Positions 15,906 through 23,276 of a stretch of DNA of 39,257 nt are shown one piece after another; within the stretch, counting starts at the first letter, position 1; each line of letters begins with the position of its first letter. The stretch is from Treponema sp. (GTDB lineage: Bacteria > Spirochaetota > Spirochaetia > Treponematales > Breznakiellaceae): NCBI GenBank assembly GCA_031258115.1, contig JAIRNJ010000208.1, forward strand, positions 1-39,257. Reading direction: 5' to 3'. The notes beneath the pieces are model-generated. The model was not told the origin of the DNA and ran no database searches. It saw nothing but the letters and a program-made list of their open reading frames with translations. A program made the position numbers and the translations under genes.

Positions 15906-17258
15906 TTACTCCGAAAAGTTCCGGGAATGGCTCCAAAGTCCCAAAGCAGGGTTAGGAACAAAGAATATTTTTTCTCCGCCGGGTAAAGTATTCCATCCTA
16001 CGGGTAAATTTTTCACATCATAGAGCTTCAGGGCCTCTTCCAGATTCCCCCATTCATAGCCCACCGATTCGATTTCCCTCCGGCTCAGGAGCGGACCCGG
16101 ACAGTAGCGTACCGTAAAACGGCCTTCGCTGGAACCATGGATAAGGTGTGCGGCGGCGGAGAGACTTTCCCCCAGAAGGGGTTCCTTTTCCGCCAGTTCC
16201 CGTATATGTGCGGCAGGCCGGTAGCCGTAATGCCGGATCAGCGCATCCACATCCCGGTCTTCCCCAAAGCGTTCCAGGGCGGGAGCCAGAATGACGAGTT
16301 CTCCTCCGTCCGCCATTGCCATCCGGGTACGGTAGATCGCCTTGTTTCCAAGCCATGTGGTTCTGAACTCTGCGGGCTCCAGGTAAACAAGCGCCTTTTG
16401 CACGGGCTCATCGAGAAGATCTACATTCAGCTCCCCGGAAAGGGCCGCCGCTTTTTCAAAACATTCCCTGCCGAAACCGGCAAAAAGCCCCCGCAGCGCG
16501 AGAGTCTTGTCCGGACGAAGACCGGCAACCGTCAGTATCCAGAGGATGGGGGGAAGCTTTTCGGCAGAGCGCCTGAGCCCTTCGTCAAACAGAGCCCGTA
16601 CCGGTGTGTTTGACCGTCCCATTATCTTCTCCATTCCATAGCAGGCGCCGGCAAAGTGGCTTTTATCGATAGCCTCCTTTCCCCCGCATCCCACGAATAT
16701 GTTTTTGGCATGGTTCGCCATACCCGCCACTTCGTGAGGCACCACCTGCCCGATGGAAACGATAAGCTTGTATGCGCCGGAGCAAAGCTGCCGGTTAACC
16801 TGTACAGGCCAGTCAAAGCGGACCGCCCCCTTAAAGGTTTCTTCAACCCAGTCCTCTTCAATGCGATCCAGTTCAACTACATCCCTGCGCCAGTCGTGAA
16901 CAAGAAAACGTTCTTTGGGAATTCCGGAAAACATCCGGGAAATTTCAGGGGCGGTCATGGGCATGTGAGTCCCCAGGGCAGGCATCAGCATGGAACCGCC
17001 GCTACGGCGATTGAGTTCCCGGAAGACAATGCCGCTTAAATAGCCTGCTCCGGAATGGTAACGGGTAATATCCGGCGGCAGAATCAGTGCGGGGCCGCTC
17101 TCGCCGGTTTCCTCCAGGGCTTTTTCCAGGGCACGGGAGAGAAGCGAATCAAGTTGGGCGCGGGAAAGATCCGCGGGAAACTTCATTTCCCCTCCGATTG
17201 AATTTTTAAGGCCGGCGTTTTTTCCGCCTTCTGCAATCAATGTCAAATCTTTTTGCAT
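15906..17258 (-). CDS. LarA-like nickel-pincer racemase/epimerase family protein (DUF2088)
   Basis: A 450-aa protein related to lactate racemase LarA. Visible family blocks are ILPPDITRYHSGAGYLS, MPALGTHMPMT, PHEVAGMANHAKN and the glycine-rich GCGGKEAIDKSH, where LarA places the lysine tethering the nickel-pincer nucleotide and its histidines. Many homologues epimerise other 2-hydroxyacids or sugar acids, so lactate is not assured. No larB, larC or larE maturation genes are present in this window. The start is open: the first ATG has only a weak site, while an internal ATG at 17186 (426 aa, close to LarA length) has GGAGG 4 nt upstream. The N-terminal residues LTLIAEGGKN resemble family starts, so I keep the longer form. 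Confidence 0.8.
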   Translation of the reverse strand: MQKDLTLIAEGGKNAGLKNSIGGEMKFPADLSRAQLDSLLSRALEKALEETGESGPALILPPDITRYHSGAGYLSGIVFRELNRRSGGSMLMPALGTHMPMTAPEISRMFSGIPKERFLVHDWRRDVVELDRIEEDWVEETFKGAVRFDWPVQVNRQLCSGAYKLIVSIGQVVPHEVAGMANHAKNIFVGCGGKEAIDKSHFAGACYGMEKIMGRSNTPVRALFDEGLRRSAEKLPPILWILTVAGLRPDKTLALRGLFAGFGRECFEKAAALSGELNVDLLDEPVQKALVYLEPAEFRTTWLGNKAIYRTRMAMADGGELVILAPALERFGEDRDVDALIRHYGYRPAAHIRELAEKEPLLGESLSAAAHLIHGSSEGRFTVRYCPGPLLSRREIESVGYEWGNLEEALKLYDVKNLPVGWNTLPGGEKIFFVPNPALGLWSHSRNFSE

Positions 17259-17290
17259 TACTACCTGTGTTATCCTGATATATCCAAAAT

Positions 17291-18496
17291 TTACACCGCT
17301 TCAAACAGATCCCGAACCGGAGTCTTTAAAAATTCCACAAGATCAAAGCCCTGCCCCCCTACGAGCAGGGTTTTTGAAGAGGGAAACAGATTTTTGAATA
17401 CTGATAAATTTCCACCGCTTCCGGCCTTGCGTCCGCTTTTAATTTCAAAAGCCACTATTTTGTTTCCCCGCTTTACAACAAAATCGACCTCATCGTTGTT
17501 TTGCCGCCAGTAATAAAGGGCATATCCGGCATTTTCCCTGACCTGGTTAATTAAATAGCTCCCGGCAGCGCTTTCCCAGACACGGCCCCAGAGTTCACGA
17601 TCCTGCCGGGCTTCCTTAAATATTTCCGTCCGCAATGCGGAAAGAAGGGCTGTATTATGAACCTGAAATTTCGGTATGGATGCTTTTGCCAATACCGGTT
17701 TGTTACCGTATTTTTGAAGTCCCGCCAACAATCCCGCCTGATCCAAAAGCAGGATATACCGGGAAAGGGTTGTGGTATTACCGGCATCCCGCAGGGCGCC
17801 CAAAATTTTGTTAAACGAAAGTATCTGGGCGCTGTAGGAAGCCCCCAGTTCAAAAAGCTGCCGTAACAGCGCCGGTTTGCTCACCCTGGTAAGCATCAGA
17901 ATATCACGGGAAAGACTCGGCTCAATAATGGAATTGAGAATATAATTTTTGAACCTGCCTTCGTCTTTTATAAGGAAAACTGCTCCGGGGTAGCCTCCGA
18001 ACCAGACATACTCTTCCGGACTAAAGCCGAAAGCCTCCTCCATTTCGGTGAGGGACCAATGCCCCAGGTAATTAAGCTCGTAGCGGCCCAGGAGCGATTC
18101 TGAAAGCCCCTCCTGCAGCAAGAGCCGGGAAGATCCCAGAATAATCAATTTTACAGGAATTTTATTCCGGCTGTCTTCATCCCAATTTTTTTTGACACAT
18201 TCGCTCCAGCCCGGAATTTTTTGAATTTCGTCAATCACAAGAAGCCCGTCTCTGGTTTTTTTGAGGCTCAGCTCGGTTCGGAAATTTTCCCAAATACTGT
18301 CCAGCCAGGAGGCATCGGTATCCGTCACTCCGTCTGCGGAATAAAACCGGCTAAAAATGGTATTTTCGTCAATGAACTGCTGTACCAGTGTTGTTTTACC
18401 CACCTGGCGGGGGCCTGCAATTACCTGAATAAAGCGGCGTTTTGAAAGTATCCGTTTACGCAATGTTTCAAGCTGGGGCCTTTTATACTCAGCCAT
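17291..18496 (-). CDS. AAA ATPase with C-terminal DUF4143 domain (first copy)
   Basis: A 401-aa protein. The AAA domain starts with Walker A GPRQVGKTTL (about residues 28-37) and has Walker B LLVIDEIQKIPGW. The C-terminal DUF4143 half ends with EVDFVVKRGNKIVAFEIKSG, which preserves the D...ExK pattern of the PD-(D/E)XK nuclease fold. The family is widespread and variable in prokaryotes; its physiological role is unclear. GGAG precedes the start. A tandem palindromic repeat lies 25 nt upstream of the ATG. The LarA-like gene follows by 32 nt on the same strand. It is a distant paralogue of the ATPase at 20729-21892. Confidence 0.88.
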   Translation of the reverse strand: MAEYKRPQLETLRKRILSKRRFIQVIAGPRQVGKTTLVQQFIDENTIFSRFYSADGVTDTDASWLDSIWENFRTELSLKKTRDGLLVIDEIQKIPGWSECVKKNWDEDSRNKIPVKLIILGSSRLLLQEGLSESLLGRYELNYLGHWSLTEMEEAFGFSPEEYVWFGGYPGAVFLIKDEGRFKNYILNSIIEPSLSRDILMLTRVSKPALLRQLFELGASYSAQILSFNKILGALRDAGNTTTLSRYILLLDQAGLLAGLQKYGNKPVLAKASIPKFQVHNTALLSALRTEIFKEARQDRELWGRVWESAAGSYLINQVRENAGYALYYWRQNNDEVDFVVKRGNKIVAFEIKSGRKAGSGGNLSVFKNLFPSSKTLLVGGQGFDLVEFLKTPVRDLFEAV

Positions 18497-18520
18497 GGCA
18501 TCTCCATTCTTTATGCGCCT

Positions 18521-18568
18521 GTAATTTTACTCAGTCAATTGAGTAATTTTACTCAGTCAATTGAGTAA
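18521..18568. repeat. Tandem 22-bp palindromic repeat upstream of DUF4143 ATPase
   Basis: Two perfect, adjacent 22-bp units (18521-18542 and 18543-18564) with a partial third. Each contains the inverted repeat ACTCA-GTCAAT-TGAGT. It lies in the 5' region of the ATPase gene on the minus strand. Perfect tandem palindromes of this spacing (two helical turns) fit paired operator sites for a dimeric regulator, or an mRNA structure. Confidence 0.8.
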
Positions 18569-18625
18569 AAGTCTATAGCTCATTGACCGGTTCCGGCCTT
18601 TCGGTTTTTTAATCCGGGCTTACAG

Positions 18626-18643
18626 GCAGTATGGGGATACTGC
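18626..18643 (-). terminator. Hairpin at the end of the membrane protein gene
   Basis: A 7-bp perfect stem GCAGTAT-GGGG-ATACTGC begins at the stop codon of the 283-aa membrane protein gene. No strong T-tract follows on the minus strand, so termination is uncertain; it may stabilise the mRNA end. Confidence 0.35.
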
Positions 18644-19494
18644 TAGAGCCACAAATAGACTTTATGCAGCCTTGTGCAGATAAACCATGTTCCTGCCGCC
18701 AGTGCAAGCGATCCGGGAATGGGGCTTATCCAGGTATCGGCGTTGAGCAGAAGATTCCGGCCGAGCAGGACGAGAAAGGAACCTATGCCGATAACAATAA
18801 ATTCCTTTTCGCTCCTGAACCAGGATGAAATAAAGAAACTTATCAGCGTAATGATGAGCATTACGGCTTCCACCAGGCGGAACATGGACAAAAAACCGGA
18901 AATCATGCTGAAACTGGTATCCCAGGAGAGGGTATCCACGGGGACTCCAAGGGCGATGACCAGGGTTGCCACCACTATGACAAAGAGCGTGATACGCTGT
19001 TGCTGGGCCTGGAATCCGGCCGCGTAGATCGAAGCGGCAAAGAGTGAAAAGATACCGGCATAGCGGCCGAAAAGGAGGAACCGCGAAGAGATCATCAGGT
19101 AGATGGGAAGAATCTCATGATCCATGTTCAGGGGCACCACGATCCTCATGGATTCAAAGCCAAAAGACAGCGCAAAAAGGGCAAAAAAAAGGATCTCCGG
19201 AGACTGGGTTTTTTCAAAAAAATAGTAAATAATAATACTGGCGGTGAAAGAATAGAGTACCGAAGCGATTATGGAAATATATGCCCCGTAGGGATTCATT
19301 TCAAAAAATTTTCCCCCAATCAACTGCCCGAATCCGGCGGAACGGCGGAAGGCGGCGGCAACGGCATCCGGACAGGCGGCAATAACCCTTGCCGAACTTG
19401 CAGCCAATATGAAGAGGAACACCGAACTAAGCGCAATGCTCCCTTTTAAAATGGTATTTCTGCCGGATAGGGTCATATAAAAAGCATAACTCAT
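18643..19494 (-). CDS. Conserved integral membrane protein of unknown function
   Basis: A 283-aa hydrophobic protein with about 8 predicted membrane segments (for example SIALSSVFLFILAASS, ILFFALFALSFGF, ITLFVIVVATLVIAL, FIVIGIGSFLVLLG and ALAAGTWFICTRL). An extracytoplasmic loop lies between the first two segments. I cannot assign a family; the layout resembles membrane sensor modules of the 7TM type without an attached output domain. AAAGGA precedes the ATG at 19494. It is divergent from the DUF2259 gene with 85 nt between starts, so the two may share a control region. Confidence 0.7.
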   Translation of the reverse strand: MSYAFYMTLSGRNTILKGSIALSSVFLFILAASSARVIAACPDAVAAAFRRSAGFGQLIGGKFFEMNPYGAYISIIASVLYSFTASIIIYYFFEKTQSPEILFFALFALSFGFESMRIVVPLNMDHEILPIYLMISSRFLLFGRYAGIFSLFAASIYAAGFQAQQQRITLFVIVVATLVIALGVPVDTLSWDTSFSMISGFLSMFRLVEAVMLIITLISFFISSWFRSEKEFIVIGIGSFLVLLGRNLLLNADTWISPIPGSLALAAGTWFICTRLHKVYLWL

Positions 19495-19579
19495 GAAGTC
19501 CTTTCCCTCAAGGCGGTTTTACTACATGCCGATACCTCTAAAGAGGAGATTCCCAAATCTTCATGGATCGGAGGTACGC

Positions 19580-20287
19580 ATGTTAATGAAAAAAACTGCC
19601 ATATTAAGCGGCATGGTTCTGCTTGCTTTTTCCTTATGGGCGGGAGATACGGCATCTTTTGTAGATCTGGGCTTTTCACCCGACGGGCAGGTGTATATGT
19701 TCGCCCAATACGGAGTTCAGACTTCAACCCTCAGGCCCTGGGCGGATCTTTTTGCAGTGGATGTGCCCCGGAATAACTTTGTTTCCGGCGGGAAACTCTC
19801 TTATATCCACGAAAGTCCGGTGATGGCAGGCCAGGATGGTTCCGGCGCTTTTTTTAGGCTGCTTTCCCGTAACGGCACGTTGGCGGATCAGAATAAGGTT
19901 ACCTTTATGAATCAGGGGAAACCCCTCTACATTTCCCTGGAAAACGGTGACTTTCCCTCAGACGGCGCCCAGGGTTCCGGCATCGAATTCCGTGACTTCG
20001 GCAAAGGCGACAACTACCGTGCGGTTTTGGTTCCCTATACCGAAGGAACAGGCGCAAACTTAAAATCTTCGTTTTATATTGAACTGGAAAGAACGGCTGC
20101 CAACGGAAACCGGAGATCCTATACCATCGGTACGCCCGGCGTAAAACGCCCTCTCATCGTCTCTTACAAAATCAAGAAGGTTATTGCCGCCCCCCATGAA
20201 GGTTCCATAATCTTTGTGATTGAAACACGCAAGCAGGCGGATTCAGGCTACGATGTACGCTACATGGTGGAAGCGTTGAAACTGTAG
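19580..20287 (+). CDS. Secreted DUF2259-like protein
   Basis: A 235-aa exported protein. After MLMKKTAILSGMVLLAFSLWA (signal peptide) comes SFVDLGFSPDGQVYMFAQYGVQ, which matches the opening of the DUF2259 predicted secreted protein family as I remember it. The rest is beta-rich, ending in YKIKKVIAAPHEGSIIFVIETRKQ and YDVRYMVEALKL. No enzymatic motif is visible; the family has no known function. The track ORF begins 29 codons early; GGAGG 5 nt before the ATG at 19580 decides the start. Confidence 0.78.
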   Translation: MLMKKTAILSGMVLLAFSLWAGDTASFVDLGFSPDGQVYMFAQYGVQTSTLRPWADLFAVDVPRNNFVSGGKLSYIHESPVMAGQDGSGAFFRLLSRNGTLADQNKVTFMNQGKPLYISLENGDFPSDGAQGSGIEFRDFGKGDNYRAVLVPYTEGTGANLKSSFYIELERTAANGNRRSYTIGTPGVKRPLIVSYKIKKVIAAPHEGSIIFVIETRKQADSGYDVRYMVEALKL

Positions 20288-20294
20288 TTTTGTT

Positions 20295-20729
20295 TCAGAA
20301 CTCTTCGGGAGGGCTGCAGGGTCTCAGTACCTGAGTCACCGGCAGCCCGTCTTCAAAAAGCCGTCTGAGGAAAACCCTGTTTTCCAGCCTGTAACGTTCC
20401 CAAAGCCCGTCTTTCTGTACTTCCGTTCCCATATATATAAAATCTTCCCGGCTTCTCTTCCCCCGAAGCTGGGCAAAGAGATAATGCCCCGCAGGAATTT
20501 CAAAGCCCGGCTCTCCTCCCGCGCTTACCGGGCGCCGCCTCCCCGCAAAGAGAAGCGGCCCCAGCCACTGCCGCAGATCCGGTTCAATGCTGATCTCTTC
20601 CCCGCGCTTAAGCTCAAAGCAGAATACCTGTTCTTCCCTTTCATCTGTTTCAAAAGGCTCAAGCCCGGAGGCTTCCAGGTAATAAAGCGGAGCGCACAAT
20701 TCCAGATGCTGAAACTCGATAGTTTCCAT
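20295..20729 (-). CDS. Hypothetical protein coupled to DUF4143 ATPase
   Basis: A 144-aa soluble, acidic-to-mixed protein I do not recognise. It has no signal peptide and no membrane segment. A central stretch FCFELKRGEEISIEPDLRQWLGPLLFAG and a C-terminal FIYMGTEVQKDGLWERYRLENRVFLRRLFEDGLP can be seen. Its ATG shares one base with the stop of the preceding AAA ATPase gene (TAATG), so the two are translated together and may act as partners. GGAG lies 8 nt upstream, within the ATPase end. Confidence 0.7.
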   Translation of the reverse strand: METIEFQHLELCAPLYYLEASGLEPFETDEREEQVFCFELKRGEEISIEPDLRQWLGPLLFAGRRRPVSAGGEPGFEIPAGHYLFAQLRGKRSREDFIYMGTEVQKDGLWERYRLENRVFLRRLFEDGLPVTQVLRPCSPPEEF

Positions 20730-21892
20730 TAGATATACTCCAAAAAATTATCAGGGCCTACCACTTCGTAGCTTGCATCGGGGTAACTCTGCCCGAAGGC
20801 CGAAGGGAGTTTTGCGGCTTTTCCCGCCGGCCATTTGAATTCCAGTGCGTGCAGGCGGCCTTCGTATTCTTCCAGCAGATCGATTTTCTGTTTTTCCCAA
20901 GTCCGCCAGAAGTAATCGCGGGCATAGATATTGTTGTAGCTCCGGGTTTTCAGCCGTTCAATAACCATAAAATTTTCCCAGAGCGCGCCGGCGTCATTGC
21001 GGAGGGAAAGGGGATTGAAATTTTTTATCACGGTATTCCGTATCCCCGTATCGTAGAAATAGTACTTGCCTGTTCCGGCAACCTCGTTCCGCAAATTTCT
21101 GCTAAAACCGCGCAGCCTGTAAAGGACAAAATATTTCTCCAGAAGATCAAGATAGCGTTCAACGGTTTTCATATCTATGCCGAGTTCGCCGCCCAGCTCA
21201 TGGAGGCTTAGTTCACTTCCAATCTTCAGGGCAATAAGGGTAAGCAGGTTGACAAGCGCCTGCGGTTTTTTGATGTGTTCTATTTCAAGGATGTCTTTCA
21301 ATAAATAGACATCGGCAAGTTCGTTAAGGATCTTCTTTTTCTCTTCCGCAAAAGCGCAGGTACGGACTTCGGGATACATGCCAAAGACAAGCAGATCTTC
21401 CAGATTCTGCCTGAGTTCAAAGTCGTTCATGGCAGCACGCAATTCTCCGGCGGACAGGGGAAACAGGATGACGGGAACCTGCCGGCCCGTCAGAACTTCC
21501 CCGAATTTGCCGGTAAGATCAAAACTCGAAGAACCGGCAGCAATAACGGTCAGCTCCGGCCGGGAATCCATCAGCATCCTGAGGGCCCCGCCTATATCGG
21601 GTATGCGTTGGGCCTCATCGATAAATACCGTATCGTAGCCGGAGACCCACTCAAGCAGAACACGCGTTTCCCGGTTGGAAAGAAGGCTGCGTTCCGAAAG
21701 CCTGTCCCCGCAGGCGCGGAGAACCCGTGCCCCATGGGGGGAAGCTTCATCTGTTTGTCCGCTTGAAGAAACAAGGTAATGGTTTATCAGGGTTGTTTTC
21801 CCCGCCCTGCGGGGCCCCTGAAGAACCGTTACCCGTTTGGACATCATTAAGTTCTGTAGATTGTCAAAATGACGGGGAATATACCTTTCCAT
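20729..21892 (-). CDS. AAA ATPase with C-terminal DUF4143 domain (second copy)
   Basis: A 387-aa protein with Walker A LQGPRRAGKTTL (about residues 24-35) and Walker B VFIDEAQRIPDIGG. The middle holds the winged-helix-like LGIDMKTVERYLDLLEKYFVLYRLRGFSRN typical before DUF4143. Near the C-terminus KIDLLEEYEGRLHALEFKW keeps the D...ExK nuclease-fold pattern. The domain order matches the other ATPase at 17291-18496, but sequence identity is low. Upstream is an A/T-rich gap of 200 nt. Only a weak GGA precedes the ATG. Downstream the 144-aa gene is coupled by TAATG. Confidence 0.87.
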   Translation of the reverse strand: MERYIPRHFDNLQNLMMSKRVTVLQGPRRAGKTTLINHYLVSSSGQTDEASPHGARVLRACGDRLSERSLLSNRETRVLLEWVSGYDTVFIDEAQRIPDIGGALRMLMDSRPELTVIAAGSSSFDLTGKFGEVLTGRQVPVILFPLSAGELRAAMNDFELRQNLEDLLVFGMYPEVRTCAFAEEKKKILNELADVYLLKDILEIEHIKKPQALVNLLTLIALKIGSELSLHELGGELGIDMKTVERYLDLLEKYFVLYRLRGFSRNLRNEVAGTGKYYFYDTGIRNTVIKNFNPLSLRNDAGALWENFMVIERLKTRSYNNIYARDYFWRTWEKQKIDLLEEYEGRLHALEFKWPAGKAAKLPSAFGQSYPDASYEVVGPDNFLEYI

Positions 21893-22057
21893 AATCCAAG
21901 CATATCAAAATCTTTAAAATAAGTTAAGTACTATGAGTCAATATCTATAAAATATATTAAATATTAGGAATTAAACTCCTTAAAATAGGTAAAATTATAG
22001 GATTTATGAGAATTACGAATATTTTTTGAATGCTTTTTCATGAGGCGGCAATAATTC
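21893..22057. other. AT-rich divergent intergenic region
   Basis: Very A/T-rich DNA between the divergent ATPase and PfkB kinase genes. It must contain the ATPase promoter on the minus strand, but I cannot single out one among many TATAAT-like strings. No gene is seen. Confidence 0.5.
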
Positions 22058-22086
22058 TTGATAAATCGTAAAAAATAATTCATAAT
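22058..22086 (+). promoter_or_regulatory. Promoter of the PfkB kinase gene, leaderless arrangement
   Basis: TTGATA (22058-22063), exactly 17 nt, then CATAAT (22081-22086). The -10 ends 6 nt before the ATG at 22093, so transcription should begin at or next to the start codon. No Shine-Dalgarno exists between them. Both boxes match consensus at 5 of 6 positions. Confidence 0.65.
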
Positions 22087-22092
22087 CGGTTT

Positions 22093-23241
22093 ATGTCTTT
22101 GTTGAATATTCCTGCTCCGGAAGGAGTAAAACATGATCTCCTGGCTCTGGGCGCCCTGGTAACCAGGCTTAACCCCGGAGTTATCCCCTTTGCGGAGGCG
22201 GATCATTTTACACTTCATGTTTCGGGGGGGGAGTATAATGTAGCGGCAAATCTTTCCAGTTGTTTCGGCATGCGGAGCGCCATTGTTTCCGCCATGGTGG
22301 ATTATCCCATCGGTAAGAGGATAGAGAATGCGGTCAGGCGGGCGGGTGTGGTTCCCTACTACAGGCGTTTTGCCCATGACGGAGTTCGGGGTCCCAATAT
22401 GGCGACTGTCTGGAGCGATGAAGGCCAGGGGGTGCGCCCGCCGGTAGTGTTTTATAATCGTTCCAATGAGGCTGCAGACCGCCTTAAGCCGGGGGACTTT
22501 GACTGGCAGAAAATTTTAGGCTCCGGAGGACAGCCGAATGTGCGCTGGTTTCATTCCGGGGGCATTTTCAGCGCTCTCTCCCCTACAACCCCGGAACTGG
22601 TCATTGAAGCCATGCAGGCGGCAAAGGCCGCCGGAGCGGTGGTTTCCTTTGACCTCAATTACCGGGCCAAGCTCTGGGCGGCGGCTTCCGGGGCAAACGC
22701 CGCAGAGGATTCCGGCTCCGCACAGGCCGGTGAACGGGCGTCAAAGATCCTTCGCAAGATCGTTTCCTATGTGGATGTACTTGTGGGAAATGAAGAGGAT
22801 CTACAGAAGGGCCTGGGAATCCGGGGCCCGGAGGTGGAAAAGGCGGCGGGAAGCGGCAAACGGGAGATGGATGCTTCGGCATTTTTCAATATGATAAAAA
22901 ATGTAGTAAGGGATTTCCCTAACATCAAGGTGGTTGCTACTACTCTGCGGGAAGTCCATTCAACCAACCGTCATTCCTGGTCTGCCCTTCTCTGGCATGA
23001 AGGCAAGGAGTATAGCGCTCCTGTCTGCGAACTGGATATTTATGACCGGGTAGGCGGCGGGGATGGTTTTGCGGCGGGCCTTTTTTATGGTCTCATGAAG
23101 AATAAAAGTCCTGAAGAGGCTCTCCGGCTGGGCTGGGCTCACGGCGCCATGCTCACTACCACCCCCGGAGATACCTCCATGGTAAGTCTTGATCAGGTAG
23201 AAGCTTTTTCTGCGGGAGGTTCCGCACGGATCCAGCGGTAG
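22093..23241 (+). CDS. PfkB-family sugar kinase (KDG-kinase-like)
   Basis: A 382-aa kinase of the ribokinase/PfkB superfamily. The N-terminal HDLLALGALVTRLNPG and SGGEYNVAANLS fit the substrate-binding part. The C-terminal DRVGGGDGFAAGLFYGLM is the ATP/anion-hole motif with the catalytic Asp. Several of these blocks resemble 2-keto-3-deoxygluconate kinases, but the sugar is not certain. There are about 12 residues before the usual start (MSLLNIPAPEGV). A better-looking AAGGAG...ATG at 22133 is out of frame. The promoter suggests a leaderless mRNA. An eight-G run lies in the codons for SGGE. Confidence 0.85.
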   Translation: MSLLNIPAPEGVKHDLLALGALVTRLNPGVIPFAEADHFTLHVSGGEYNVAANLSSCFGMRSAIVSAMVDYPIGKRIENAVRRAGVVPYYRRFAHDGVRGPNMATVWSDEGQGVRPPVVFYNRSNEAADRLKPGDFDWQKILGSGGQPNVRWFHSGGIFSALSPTTPELVIEAMQAAKAAGAVVSFDLNYRAKLWAAASGANAAEDSGSAQAGERASKILRKIVSYVDVLVGNEEDLQKGLGIRGPEVEKAAGSGKREMDASAFFNMIKNVVRDFPNIKVVATTLREVHSTNRHSWSALLWHEGKEYSAPVCELDIYDRVGGGDGFAAGLFYGLMKNKSPEEALRLGWAHGAMLTTTPGDTSMVSLDQVEAFSAGGSARIQR

Positions 23242-23276
23242 AATGACAATATGATGTTTGAAAAAGAAGGTAAGCC

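Noticed and set aside
18583-18612. CGG...CCG followed by TTTTTT as a plus-strand terminator
   Set aside because: No plus-strand gene ends there and the stem is only 3-4 bp.
22223-22232. Run of eight G inside the PfkB coding region as a phase-variation site
   Set aside because: Encodes conserved glycine codons (SGGE) and is short; no sign of a frame break.
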